From Streptomyces sp. NRRL F-5630 (GTDB lineage Bacteria > Actinomycetota > Actinomycetes > Streptomycetales > Streptomycetaceae): DNA of 35,525 nt. Position numbers and translations under genes: made by a program. Under the pieces are notes generated by a model. It ran no database searches, was not told the origin of the DNA, and saw nothing but the letters and a program-made list of their open reading frames with translations. The DNA lies in the NCBI RefSeq assembly GCF_000719475.1, contig NZ_JOGO01000060.1, positions 1 through 35,525 on the forward strand, written 5' to 3'. Of the stretch, positions 1 through 8,532 are shown in pieces; the stretch's first letter is position 1; every line of letters starts with the position of its first letter.

Positions 1-55
1 GCCGGAACAGCGTCCACAACTCCTCCGGCACCAGACGCTCCACCAGATCAGCCAT
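1..55 (-). CDS. IS5-family transposase, N-terminal fragment cut by the window edge
   Basis: Reading the minus strand from an ATG at 55 gives 18 residues, MADLVERLVPEELWTLFR, which matches the very characteristic start of IS5-type (DDE) transposases common in Streptomyces. The rest of the gene lies beyond the left edge, so neither the catalytic residues nor the integrity of the element can be judged. Upstream of the ATG (to about 95) lies the presumed element end. Identification rests on a short but distinctive N-terminus. Confidence 0.72.
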   Translation of the reverse strand, partial: MADLVERLVPEELWTLFR

Positions 56-95
56 GCACGGCTCAACGAGCGACTACGCCAATAGAAACGGCCTC
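56..95. mobile_element. Probable terminal end of the IS element
   Basis: Between the transposase start at 55 and ordinary chromosomal sequence, the minus strand ends with GAGGCCGTTTCTATTGGCG (bases 95 back to 77), which has the look of a terminal inverted repeat of an IS5/IS427-type element. The adjoining CTAA (96-99 on the minus strand) could be part of the target. The other end is outside the window, so the repeat cannot be matched to its partner and the boundary is approximate. Confidence 0.4.
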
Positions 96-421
96 TTAGG
101 AATCGGGGGTGCCGCGCGGGCGCGGAAGTCGGGGTGCCGCGCGGGCGCCACGCATTCGCAACAGTTATTTACACAGCGTGACGGCGTGCGGCTCGGACGG
201 GAGGGCCGGACTGGGTGAGCGGAGGGCGGTCACAAGCGGGCGGGGTGGCCCGCGAGGTTCCCCAGCGGCACGTCACCCGCTTTGTCATACAGCCTGCCGA
301 ATCGCGTACGCGGGCGACTCCGCTGCAAGTAGGCTGAGGTCGCTCGTCGTTGGCGCGCGCTCCGCGCGCCGTGTATGGGCGCGTTGGGCACAGGACCACT
401 TCGGGGAAGGGCCAGTCATTC
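96..421. other. Gene-free stretch between IS end and DUF397 gene
   Basis: No convincing gene. DUF397 proteins are normally preceded by an XRE-type helix-turn-helix regulator gene; none is present here, so the IS may have separated or replaced it. A possible -35-like TTGTCA occurs at 282-287 but no well-spaced -10 partner is evident. Confidence 0.4.
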
Positions 422-718
422 ATGTCCGAGGAGCACGAGGTCACGGCACCGGCCGCGCCGGTGGAGCTGGACGAGGAGACGAAGGCGCGCAAGGAGCGGG
501 AGAAGGACGAGCTGTACTCCCTCGACATCTCGGGTGTCGAGTGGATCGGCCCGCCCGGTACCTCGCCCGACGAGGAACGCGTCGAGATCGCCTACCTGCC
601 GGGGGGCGGCGTGGCCATGCGCTCCTCGCTCGACCACGACACCGTGCTGCGCTACACGGAGGCCGAGTGGACCGCTTTCGTGCTCGGTGCGCGTGACGGC
701 GAGTTCGACCTCGCGTAA
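422..718 (+). CDS. DUF397 domain protein (98 aa)
   Basis: A small acidic protein. The N-terminal third (residues 1-38) is Glu/Lys-rich and probably disordered. The rest carries the DUF397 pattern: a GVEWIGPPG segment, EIAYLPGGGVAMRSS, then the family-typical C-terminal YTEAEWTAFVLGARDGEFD. DUF397 proteins are abundant in Streptomyces, usually next to an XRE/HTH regulator gene with which they are thought to work as a regulator/modulator pair; no such partner lies beside this one. The ATG at 422 was chosen because the conserved part begins well after it and a GGGGAAGGG stretch at about 403-411 could serve for ribosome binding; the frame is open further upstream to 350. A strong hairpin follows the stop. 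The exact biochemical role is unknown. Confidence 0.82.
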   Translation: MSEEHEVTAPAAPVELDEETKARKEREKDELYSLDISGVEWIGPPGTSPDEERVEIAYLPGGGVAMRSSLDHDTVLRYTEAEWTAFVLGARDGEFDLA

Positions 719-727
719 CCCGATGGT

Positions 728-766
728 GTGAAGGCCGGGGCCCTGAAACGGGCGCCCGGCCTTCAC
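728..766 (+). terminator. Terminator after the DUF397 gene
   Basis: Perfect 12-bp arms GTGAAGGCCGGG (728-739) and its complement (755-766) enclose a 15-nt loop and begin 9 nt after the stop codon. There is no strong T-run, as is usual for Streptomyces terminators. Confidence 0.75.
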
Positions 767-864
767 GTTGTCCGGCCTCCGGAGACAAGCCCGCCCGCCG
801 TGGCGCGCTTTCGCGGTGCTCGGCAGGTGTGCGCGGGGTCGGCCGCACGGTCGAGAGGTGGCCT

Positions 865-887
865 CAACTCGGGAACACGTCGCGTGA
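865..887 (+). repeat. Dispersed 23-bp repeat, copy 1
   Basis: These 23 bases are identical to 28284-28306. The core is GGGAACACGTCGCGTGA, ending in the ACGTCGCGT word that recurs throughout the window. Both copies lie in intergenic DNA about 27 kb apart. Confidence 0.8.
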
Positions 888-946
888 CTTCAAGAGATCA
901 TCGCGGGGAAGACGGCCCGATGGTCATCCGATGCGCGTGGACAGCC

Positions 947-976
947 CTGCTATTCGGCATACGTGATGACTAGTCT
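947..976 (+). promoter_or_regulatory. Candidate vegetative promoter of the large ATPase gene
   Basis: TAGTCT at 971-976 is a good Streptomyces -10 hexamer. The -35 candidate 18 bp upstream (CTGCTA, 947-952) is weak. Position, 138 bp before the start codon, is reasonable. Prediction from pattern only. Confidence 0.28.
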
Positions 977-1113
977 GGTGTCGGGCGCGCTGCGGGACCT
1001 TCCCGGTCCACGGAGCCCGCCACGGGGGGCCCGGTTCTCCAGGCCCACGACCACGGCGGGGGAACGTGACGCCGCCACCCCGACGCACGAGTGCCGAACC
1101 ACCTGGAGGAGCT

Positions 1114-4100
1114 GTGAGCAGCGACCGGGACGCGTATCGCGGGGGCCGCTCGGCTTCCGGCGCTGACCACGAGGAATCCGCCGTCGAGACCACCGGCGAG
1201 TTCCGTTTCGACCAGTCGACCGCCTGGTACACGGCCACGACGGCGTCGAGCGACGAGGAAGCGAACCGCGAGGAGCCGGCCGCCGACGCGTCGCGCGGCG
1301 ACGAACAGGGCGACGCAGGAGCCGGACGCAGCGCGGAGGCAGGCGCTGCGGAGGTTCCGGTGGCCGGGGAGAGCCCGGCCGGGGCTCCGGCTGATGGTGC
1401 CGACGTCGCGGAGACGGCCCGCGCCGCGGAGAAGGATGTCCGCGGGGACCGGGCGAAAGGCGGAACTGACGCGGAGCCCGCCCGGGGTGGCGACGCCTCC
1501 TGGACGGCGACCTCGCTCGGTGGACTGGGGGGGCTTCCCTTCGGGTCCGGTTCCGGCACCGAGGGGGGCGACTGGTCCATCGGGGCCGCGTTGCCCTGGA
1601 CGGCCTTGGGGGACGTGGGTTCGGAGCGGGCCGAGAAGAAGCTGCGGGCCGTCTCGGCGGACGGCGACGAGGCACGCGACGTCGTGGCCGACGACGCCGA
1701 GGGCGCCGCGGAACGTCGCGCCGCGACGGAGCCCGGCGAGGCGCGACGTCGCGACGAGGTCCCGGGCGACGGTGCGGTGCGCGAGGCACGCGACGTGGCA
1801 TATGCGACGCCGCGCGACGACGACGCGACAGAGGGCGTCGCGCCCTCGGAGGCCGACGCCGCGACGCCCCCGACAGCGGCACCGGCAGCGCCGGACCAGG
1901 CGCCGTCGGCCGGGGGCGAGGCGGTGCATGGCGAGGGAGTAGGACGCGACGCGACGACTGCCGACGGTGCGCCCGACGAGGCGGCGTCCCGGGACCAGCC
2001 CGCGACCAGTGGGCGGGAGGCGCTCCCGGACTACTTCGTGCTGCCTCCCATGCCTGCCACGCCTCCGGCCGCGACAGGGTTCACGCCCCCGCCGGGCTCC
2101 GTCTCCGCCGTCCCCCGCCTCCCCGAAGGCAGCGGCTTCGTGCCGGCCGAGCCGCCCGCTCCTGCCGGCGACCTGGAGAGCGGCGCGACGATGCGCTTCT
2201 CGCTCCCCTCCCCGCGCCAGGAGCAGGAGGCGCAGGACGCGACGCACGGGCACGACGCCTCGGCGCCGCGCGACGTGGACGACGCGCCGGAGCGCGGCAC
2301 GGCGCCCTCCGGCGACGTCGCGGCGCGCGACGTGGCGGGCGCGGAGCGAGGCGACGCCGCAGGCACGGGGCGACGCGACGTCGCGGGCTCGACGGGCGTG
2401 GGACCGCGTGACGCCGCGCGCGTGGGGGACGCGGAACCGCGCGACGTCGCGGACTCCGCGAGCACACGGTCGGCTGACGGCACGACGGCGGAGTCCCAGA
2501 CCGCGAGCGACGCCGCGGCGACGCCGCGCACCCCGGCAGAGGACGACGCGTGGGCCCACCCCACGACGCCGCACGGCGGCCTGTCGCTACCGCCCTTCTT
2601 CGCACCGGCCTACGCCGGACCCACCGACGGCCCACCCACCGACGCCCCCTCCTCCGACGCAGCGCCATCCGACCCAGGCGACGATGTCGGGGGAACGACG
2701 CCGCCGGACGAGGCCGCGGCCCCCGAGGCACCGTCCGCAGAACGCGAGGCCGATCCGGAGGCGGCGTCGCCGTCACAGGACGCAGCGCCGCCGCGTCCCC
2801 TGGTGCCGCCGCAGACGCGGCGTCCGTGGCCGCCGCCGTCCCTCGCCGGGCAGGACCTGCCGGGGCTCGTTCCGCCGCCGCACGCCAACGTCGCGCGCAA
2901 GGAGAAGCAACCCGACGCGGACGCGCCGTCGCAGGGCACGTCGCGTCCGGGACCGGGGGACGGTTACGGATTCCCGCCCGCCGATACGCCGCGCACGGAT
3001 AACGGCGCCCCCACTCCGTCCTCCCCCGGCACGCAGCCCGGTTACGGGTTCCCACCGCGCGGCGCCGAGGGTGGCTACGGATACCCGGCCCCCGCAGCCG
3101 ACGCGCCGCCGACCGCCGCATCGTCGGCAGACACGTCGTCGACAGGCGCGGCGGCGGCAGACGCAGCGGCGGCAGACGCAGCGGCGCCAACCGATCCGCA
3201 GACGACGCGCCTGCACCGGGTGCGCCCCGCGACGCCGCCCGCCGACGTACCCGCCCCCCAAGCCCCCGCAGCGCACGAGAACAGCGCGCCGCCGGAGGCC
3301 GCGCCCGCGGCGCCGGCCGCGCCCGGGCCCGCGCCGGCGCAACCATTGCCCCCGCAGGTGGGTCCGGCGCCGCACGTACCGGACGCGTCGCCCGGCGTGC
3401 CGCAGGCAGGCGCGCGGTGGGACGTGCCGCAGCAGCCACAGCCGCCCCAGCAGGGGGGCCCGCAGCCGCCCCGGCAGGGGCACGACCCACGGCTGCCCTC
3501 GCAGCCCGGTCCCGCGCAGCCCGGCCCCGCGCAGGCGTCGGGGCCGGCGGACCCGCGGCTCGGTGCGGCGTGGCCGCAGCCGATGCGGCACGACCAGCGG
3601 CAGCGCACGCACCCCGGCGCGCCGCTCGGGTACACGGCGGCCGTCGAGTTGTCCTCGGACCGGTTGCTGCGCGGCAACAAGCAGAAGGCGCGCAGCAGTC
3701 GCCCGGCGGGCGGCGGTTCGCGGTTCCGGATCGGGGGGCGCAAGGAGGAGGCGGAGCGGCAGCGCAAGCTGGAGCTGATCCGCACGCCCGTGCTGTCGTG
3801 CTACCGGATCGCCGTCATCAGCCTCAAGGGCGGCGTCGGCAAGACCACCACGACGACGGCCCTCGGCGCGACGCTCGCCTCGGAGCGGCAGGACAAGATC
3901 CTCGCGATCGACGCCAATCCGGACGCGGGAACGCTAGGACGTCGCGTACGGCGCGAGACCGGCGCGACCATTCGCGACCTGGTGCAGGCGATCCCGCACC
4001 TGCACAGCTACATGGACATCCGCCGCTTCACCTCGCAGGCTCCCTCGGGCCTGGAGATCATCGCGAACGACGTGGACCCCGCGGTCTCGACGGCGTTCAA

Positions 4101-5838
4101 CGACGACGACTACCGCCGCGCGATCGACGTCCTGGGGCGGCAGTACCCCGTCATCCTCACGGACTCCGGTACGGGACTGCTCTACAGCGCCATGCGCGGT
4201 GTGCTCGACCTGGCCGATCAGCTGATCATCGTCTCGACGCCTTCGGTGGACGGGGCGTCGAGCGCGAGCACCACGCTCGACTGGCTCGCGGCGCACGGCT
4301 ACGCCGAGTTGGTCGCGCGGAGCATCACGGTGATCTCCGGCGTGCGCGAGACCGGCAAGATGATCAAGATCGACGACATCGTGTCGCATTTCAGGACGCG
4401 GTGCCGGGAGGTCGTGGTCGTACCGTTCGACGAGCATCTCGCCGCCGGCGCGGAAGTGGATCTCGACATGATGCGGCCGAAGGTGCGCGAGGCGTACTTC
4501 GACCTCGCGGCCGTCGTCGCCGAGGATTTCACGCGGCATCAGCGGGCGCAGGGGCTGTGGACCTCGGACGGGAACCCGCCCCCCGTCGCGGCTCCCCCGC
4601 TGCCCGGCCAGGTCCGGCCGCAAGCGCCCCAGCCACCCTCGGCGGGCGCACCGTACCGGGCGGGACAGCCTGGTACAGGGCAGCCGGGCGCGGCAGGGCC
4701 CGGCGTGCCGCAGGCTGGCGCGCCGCGTCCCGGGATGCCGCAGACCGGTCAGCCACGCCCGGGAATGCTGCAGCCGGGCACGCCGCAACCCGGCGTTCCA
4801 CAGGGCGGTGCGGCGCGTCCCGGTGCGCCGCAAGCCGGTGGGCCGCGACCCGGGATGCCGCAAGCCGGTACGCCGCGTCCAGGTGCGCCGCAGGCCGGTG
4901 CGCCACGCCCAGGGATGCCGCAGCCCGGCGTGCCGCAGCCCGGTGCCGCGCATCCCGGGATGCCACAGCCCGGCCCGCAGCCCGGCGCGCCTTACCCGCC
5001 GTCGGGGCCGCAGGCCGCGCCCGGGGGGCAGCCACCCGCCGCTCCCCCGGTCGCCGGCGGCCCGCACGGCGCGGGGTACGTCGCGCAGCCCCCGTCCGCG
5101 CCGTACCCGCAGCAGCCGAACGCGACGCATCCGCAGCAGGCGCCGGCGCCGTACCCGCAACAGCCCGGCGCGCCGTACGCTCCGCAGCCCGGCGTTGCGT
5201 ATCCCGCCCAGCCGGGCGCCGCGTCGCCCCAGCCGCCGGCCGCGCCCGGGGGGCCGTACGGCGCGCGGCCGCAGCCTCAACCGCAGCCCGGTGGGCAGCC
5301 ATACGTTCCGCAGCCGCCTCAGCCCGGCGCGGCACCCGGCCCGTACGCGGCGCAGCCTCAGCCTGGCGCGGCACCGGGCCCCTACCCGGCACAGCCCCAA
5401 CCGGGCGCGGCACCCGGCCCCTACCCCGCGCAACCTCAACCCGGCGCGGCACCCGGCCCGTATCAGCCCGGGGCGGCCCCTGGCCCCTACCCCCCGCAAC
5501 CCCAGCCCGGCGCGGCTCCCGGTCAGCCTCATCCCGGCGTGGCTCCGTACCCGTACCCGTATCCGCCGCAGCCACAGGCTCCCGCGCCGCCGTCGGCCGG
5601 GCCCGGGGCGGCGTACGGGTACCCGGGGCAGGCGCAGCCCGCTCCGTACGGGGTGCCCGGGCAAGCGCAACCCGCTCCGTACGGGTATCCCGCGCCGCAG
5701 CCGGGCGCGCCCGCGCCTGGCGCGAATCCGTCGGCGTACGCCGGTCCGCCGGAGGGGGCGCGAGAGGCGTCGGAGGAGACCGACGAGGACAGTGGGAACG
5801 ACGCGCAGCGGCCGCCGCAGTCCCCTTCCGCCACCTGA
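1114..5838 (+). CDS. Giant Pro/Ala/Asp-rich protein with MinD/ParA-type ATPase domain (1574 aa, EspI-like)
   Basis: Three parts are visible. Residues 1-860 are low complexity: an acidic Asp/Ala/Glu/Thr region with repeated Arg-Asp-Val-Ala, then a Pro/Ala/Gln-rich region. Residues about 885-1140 form a MinD/ParA-like ATPase with deviant Walker A KGGVGKT (K905-T911), a following AIDANPDAG segment and a typical TDSGTGLL strand. Residues about 1150-1560 are Pro/Gln/Gly repeats. This resembles the ATPases of actinobacterial ESX/type VII loci (EspI, Streptomyces SCO5717), which have a Pro-rich N-terminus before the ATPase; the long repeat tail behind the ATPase and the size are unusual. The role is probably regulation or polar placement of secretion or cell-envelope machinery, but no ESX gene is in view. 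The GTG at 1114 is chosen because GGAGG lies at 1105-1109; an in-frame ATG at 1066 has no such signal. Confidence 0.85.
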   Translation: MSSDRDAYRGGRSASGADHEESAVETTGEFRFDQSTAWYTATTASSDEEANREEPAADASRGDEQGDAGAGRSAEAGAAEVPVAGESPAGAPADGADVAETARAAEKDVRGDRAKGGTDAEPARGGDASWTATSLGGLGGLPFGSGSGTEGGDWSIGAALPWTALGDVGSERAEKKLRAVSADGDEARDVVADDAEGAAERRAATEPGEARRRDEVPGDGAVREARDVAYATPRDDDATEGVAPSEADAATPPTAAPAAPDQAPSAGGEAVHGEGVGRDATTADGAPDEAASRDQPATSGREALPDYFVLPPMPATPPAATGFTPPPGSVSAVPRLPEGSGFVPAEPPAPAGDLESGATMRFSLPSPRQEQEAQDATHGHDASAPRDVDDAPERGTAPSGDVAARDVAGAERGDAAGTGRRDVAGSTGVGPRDAARVGDAEPRDVADSASTRSADGTTAESQTASDAAATPRTPAEDDAWAHPTTPHGGLSLPPFFAPAYAGPTDGPPTDAPSSDAAPSDPGDDVGGTTPPDEAAAPEAPSAEREADPEAASPSQDAAPPRPLVPPQTRRPWPPPSLAGQDLPGLVPPPHANVARKEKQPDADAPSQGTSRPGPGDGYGFPPADTPRTDNGAPTPSSPGTQPGYGFPPRGAEGGYGYPAPAADAPPTAASSADTSSTGAAAADAAAADAAAPTDPQTTRLHRVRPATPPADVPAPQAPAAHENSAPPEAAPAAPAAPGPAPAQPLPPQVGPAPHVPDASPGVPQAGARWDVPQQPQPPQQGGPQPPRQGHDPRLPSQPGPAQPGPAQASGPADPRLGAAWPQPMRHDQRQRTHPGAPLGYTAAVELSSDRLLRGNKQKARSSRPAGGGSRFRIGGRKEEAERQRKLELIRTPVLSCYRIAVISLKGGVGKTTTTTALGATLASERQDKILAIDANPDAGTLGRRVRRETGATIRDLVQAIPHLHSYMDIRRFTSQAPSGLEIIANDVDPAVSTAFNDDDYRRAIDVLGRQYPVILTDSGTGLLYSAMRGVLDLADQLIIVSTPSVDGASSASTTLDWLAAHGYAELVARSITVISGVRETGKMIKIDDIVSHFRTRCREVVVVPFDEHLAAGAEVDLDMMRPKVREAYFDLAAVVAEDFTRHQRAQGLWTSDGNPPPVAAPPLPGQVRPQAPQPPSAGAPYRAGQPGTGQPGAAGPGVPQAGAPRPGMPQTGQPRPGMLQPGTPQPGVPQGGAARPGAPQAGGPRPGMPQAGTPRPGAPQAGAPRPGMPQPGVPQPGAAHPGMPQPGPQPGAPYPPSGPQAAPGGQPPAAPPVAGGPHGAGYVAQPPSAPYPQQPNATHPQQAPAPYPQQPGAPYAPQPGVAYPAQPGAASPQPPAAPGGPYGARPQPQPQPGGQPYVPQPPQPGAAPGPYAAQPQPGAAPGPYPAQPQPGAAPGPYPAQPQPGAAPGPYQPGAAPGPYPPQPQPGAAPGQPHPGVAPYPYPYPPQPQAPAPPSAGPGAAYGYPGQAQPAPYGVPGQAQPAPYGYPAPQPGAPAPGANPSAYAGPPEGAREASEETDEDSGNDAQRPPQSPSAT
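1789..1809 (+). repeat. Copy of the CATAT-type palindromic module inside a coding region
   Basis: These 21 bases are identical to 30404-30424 in an intergenic region 28 kb away. Here they are read in frame as Arg-Asp-Val-Ala-Tyr-Ala-Thr in the disordered part of the giant ATPase. The shared core is CGACGTGGCATATGCGACG. Confidence 0.8.
4681..4980 (+). repeat. Tandem Pro/Gln/Gly repeats in the C-terminal tail of the giant ATPase
   Basis: About ten units of ten residues with the pattern Gly-x-Pro-Arg-Pro-Gly-Met-Pro-Gln-x (for example [10 protein letters not shown]). The DNA repeats roughly every 30 bp with silent variation, so it can expand or contract by recombination. Confidence 0.85.
5320..5529 (+). 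repeat. 39-bp tandem repeats encoding a 13-residue unit
   Basis: The unit [13 protein letters not shown] occurs in registers starting at 5320, 5359 and 5398. A shortened unit (QPGAAPGPY) follows, then [13 protein letters not shown] and a last partial copy. This is a second, distinct repeat block in the same protein tail. Confidence 0.85.
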
Positions 5839-5879
5839 ACACCCCCCGTACCGGGGAGGTTTCAACGGACTAGACCAAT

Positions 5880-5913
5880 GAGGGCCCGTACCGGTCAAAC
5901 GGTGCGGGCCCTC
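5880..5913 (+). terminator. Terminator after the giant ATPase gene
   Basis: A 14-bp stem with one T:G pair, GAGGGCCCGTACCG (5880-5893) against 5900-5913, with the 6-nt loop GTCAAA. It begins 42 nt after the stop codon. Confidence 0.78.
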
Positions 5914-5949
5914 GGCCGTTGTCGCAGGCCACACAGTGTTCACGCATCG

Positions 5950-5979
5950 TTGACATGTTTAGACCAGCGCTGGTAGACA
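5950..5979 (+). promoter_or_regulatory. Probable vegetative promoter of the ABC importer operon
   Basis: Perfect TTGACA at 5950-5955, an 18-bp spacer and TAGACA at 5974-5979 fit a HrdB-type promoter about 75 bp before the binding-protein start. The spacer contains the perfect 12-bp palindrome ACCAGCGCTGGT (5963-5974) abutting the -10, placed where a repressor would block the promoter; the regulator is unknown. Confidence 0.6.
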
Positions 5980-6053
5980 CTCACATCACCCCAACGGCTC
6001 ACAGTGATGCGCCAGTTAACGACGCGCGAGCGATGACACGAGGTCAGCGGCCC

Positions 6054-7967
6054 ATGAGCAGAGCAGAGCAGTACGGCAGAGCACTACCAGCGGGGCCAAC
6101 GCCCGGGCATCACGCACGTGGCCGATTCCGGTTCGTCGCGACGGCCGGGATCGCGGCGCTCGCGCTCACCGCGGGACTCGCCACACCGTTGAGTCCCGCC
6201 ACGACGCCCGCCGCCGCGGCCGACAAGGAGACGACGCTGACCGTCGCGCTCGCACAGAGCGTGGACTCGCTGAGCCCCTTCCTCGCGACGCGTCTGGTCA
6301 GCACCAGCATCTCCCGCCTGATGTACGACTTCCTGACCAATTACGACGCCAAGGACAACCACGTCATACCCGGGCTGGCCACCAAATGGTCAGCATCGAA
6401 AGACAAGTTGACCTGGACGTATGAGATCCGGTCGAACTCGAAGTGGTCCGACGGGGAGCAGGCGACGGCCGAGGACGCCGCCTGGACCTTCAACAAGATG
6501 ATGACGGACGAGGGCGCGGCCACCGCGAACGGGAGTTTCGTCACCAACTTCAAGAAAGTGACGGCACCCAGCAAGGACAAGCTCGTCATCGAGCTGAAGA
6601 AGCCGCAGGCGACCATGACGGCGCTGGACATTCCGATCGTGCCCAAGCACGTATGGGAAAAGGTCGACGACCTGTCGAAGTTCAACAACGACCAGAAGTT
6701 CCCGATCGTCGGAAACGGGCCGTTCATCCTGACGGGTTACAAGGTCGACAGCTACGTCAAGCTGAAGGCCAACAAGGACTTCTGGCGAGGCAGCCCGAAG
6801 TTCGACAACATCGTCTTCCGGTACTACAAGGACCAGGACGCCGCCGTCGCCGCGCTCCGCAAGGGTGAGGTCTCCTTCGTCGCGGGCAGTCCCGCGCTGA
6901 CCCCCGCGCAGGCGCAGTCGCTCAAGGGCGCCTCGCACATCAAGGTCAACGAGGGTCCCGGCCGCCGCTTCTACGCCATCGCCACGAATCCGGGGGCGCG
7001 TACCAAGGAGGGGAAGAAGTTCGGCACCGGCGACCCCTCGCTGCTCGACGAGAAGGTCCGGCACGCGCTGTTCATGGCCGTCGACCGCAAGGCCATCGTC
7101 GACCGGGTCTTCCAGGGGCAGGCCGTCGAGGGCGCGGGGTACATCCCGCCGCGCTTCGGCGACTACGCCTGGCAGCCGTCGGCCGACCAGGAGCTGACGT
7201 ACGACCCCAAGGCCGCGGCGAAGCTGCTCGACGAGGCGGGCTACGAGAAGAACGGCGCCGGCAAGCGCGTCGGCAAGGACGGCAAGCCCCTCTCGTACCG
7301 CATGCTGTGCCACGCGACGGACCCCAACGACCGCGCCGTCAGCAAGTACCTGCAGGAGTGGTGGGGCGACCTCGGCATCGGACTCAAGGTCGACTGCCTC
7401 GACAACGTGACCGACCCCTGGGTCGCCGGCGACTACGACCTCGCCTTCGACGGCTGGTCCGTCAACCCCGACCCGGACTTCGTCCTGTCGATCCACACCT
7501 GCGCGGCCCTGCCCTCGAAGCCGAAGGCGGTCTCGGCGACCGACAACTTCATCTGCGACAAGAAGTTCGATGATCTGTACGACAAGCAGCTCGCCGAGTA
7601 CGACCCGGCCAAGCGTGCGGACATCGTGAAACAGATGGAGTCGCGGCTGTACGACACGGGCTACATGAACGTGATGGCGTACCCCAACGCCGTCGAGGCG
7701 TACCGCACCGACCAGATCAAGTCGATCGAGACCATGCCCACGGCCGCGGGCAACATCTACGGCCAGGACGGCTACTGGGGCTGGTGGTCCGCCGTCCCCG
7801 CCGATGGTGCCTCCTCCGGCGCGACCGGTGACAACGCCTCCTCCGACTCGGACTCCAGCTCCAACACCGGGCTCTGGATCGGCATCGGAGTCGTGGTCGT
7901 CCTCCTCGTCGGCGGCGGTGTGTTCTTCGGGATGCGACGGCGCGCGACGGCCTGGGACCGCGAGTAG
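6054..7967 (+). CDS. Family 5 extracellular solute-binding protein, C-terminally membrane anchored (637 aa)
   Basis: Substrate receptor of an oligopeptide/dipeptide-type ABC importer. It has an Arg-rich N-region, a hydrophobic segment (about residues 29-43) and a probable signal peptidase I site after TPAAAA, with no lipobox cysteine. The mature part begins with the SBP_bac_5 strand TLTVALAQSVDSLSPFLATR and runs to about residue 580. A Ser/Asp-rich linker follows, then a transmembrane helix (WIGIGVVVVLLVGGGVFF) and a positive tail MRRRATAWDRE. It therefore appears to be tethered by a C-terminal helix rather than a lipid, which is uncommon for this family. The ATG at 6054 is favoured because GAGGT lies 8 nt upstream; ATG at 6033 is an alternative. 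Permeases and ATPases of the same importer follow 565 bp downstream. Confidence 0.9.
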   Translation: MSRAEQYGRALPAGPTPGHHARGRFRFVATAGIAALALTAGLATPLSPATTPAAAADKETTLTVALAQSVDSLSPFLATRLVSTSISRLMYDFLTNYDAKDNHVIPGLATKWSASKDKLTWTYEIRSNSKWSDGEQATAEDAAWTFNKMMTDEGAATANGSFVTNFKKVTAPSKDKLVIELKKPQATMTALDIPIVPKHVWEKVDDLSKFNNDQKFPIVGNGPFILTGYKVDSYVKLKANKDFWRGSPKFDNIVFRYYKDQDAAVAALRKGEVSFVAGSPALTPAQAQSLKGASHIKVNEGPGRRFYAIATNPGARTKEGKKFGTGDPSLLDEKVRHALFMAVDRKAIVDRVFQGQAVEGAGYIPPRFGDYAWQPSADQELTYDPKAAAKLLDEAGYEKNGAGKRVGKDGKPLSYRMLCHATDPNDRAVSKYLQEWWGDLGIGLKVDCLDNVTDPWVAGDYDLAFDGWSVNPDPDFVLSIHTCAALPSKPKAVSATDNFICDKKFDDLYDKQLAEYDPAKRADIVKQMESRLYDTGYMNVMAYPNAVEAYRTDQIKSIETMPTAAGNIYGQDGYWGWWSAVPADGASSGATGDNASSDSDSSSNTGLWIGIGVVVVLLVGGGVFFGMRRRATAWDRE

Positions 7968-8532
7968 CGGATGACGTCGCCGGGCGGCGGCCGACGCGGC
8001 GATGTCGCGGGGCCGTAGCGGCGACGCGGCGTGGGGGGCGACGCGACGTGGGTGCGTGCGCGGGGCGGTACGTGGCGCCGGTGGTGCGCCGCGGTGTCAG
8101 GCACCGCGGCGGGCGGCGCCCCCTCGTCCCGGCGACGTCTCGGCAAGGCCGCCGTGCCACGGGCGCGACGCCGCCGCGTTCAGGCTGTCCCGCGCGACGT
8201 CGCGCACGACGCGTGGAACGGCCCGTGCGGTGCACGCGACGTCGCGACGTTTCCGCAGGTCGCACGCGACGTGGCAGAGACGACGTCGCGCGGGCCGCAT
8301 CCGCATCGCCCGGCGTCGCGCAGGCGCCGTACCGTCCCGCGACGCACCGTCCGCCCCGTACCGGCGCCCGTACCTCCCGGGGCGCCGTACGCGACGTACC
8401 TCCTCCCCCGGAACCGTCGGCGCACCGCGCGTCGGCGTCGCTCCCCTCCGTCCGGTCCTCCTCCCCGCGTCGCGCCCCGCACTACGGCGCCTCGCGGAAG
8501 GACGCCCCACTCAGCGGAAGACCGATCACCCC
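7968..8532. other. Long repeat-rich gap inside the ABC importer operon
   Basis: No gene is supported in these 565 bp. They are packed with the iterated palindrome: exact CGCGACGTCGCG at 8193-8204 and 8235-8246, a 9-base match at 8282-8290, and several CGCGACGTGG variants. The open frame continuing upstream of the permease start through this stretch is Arg-rich and not protein-like. The gap may lower expression of the membrane and ATPase genes relative to the binding protein through hairpins in the mRNA. Confidence 0.6.

Larger units (their letters stand above)
767..1113. other. Gap upstream of the large ATPase gene
   Basis: Holds one copy of a 23-bp dispersed repeat (865-887) and a candidate promoter near 947-976. 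The stretch just before the gene (about 1040-1113) includes the ribosome binding site of the large ATPase. No gene is supported. Confidence 0.45.

Noticed and set aside
3417..5873. Long alternative plus-strand frame inside the giant ATPase gene
   Set aside because: Arg/Ala-rich low-complexity translation from GC-rich repeats; the chosen frame has the Walker motif and ordered Pro/Gln repeats.
8002..8532. Extension of the OppB-type permease by 177 codons upstream
   Set aside because: The extension is Arg-rich translation of the palindrome array and has no similarity to permeases; the ATG at 8533 gives the normal N-terminus.
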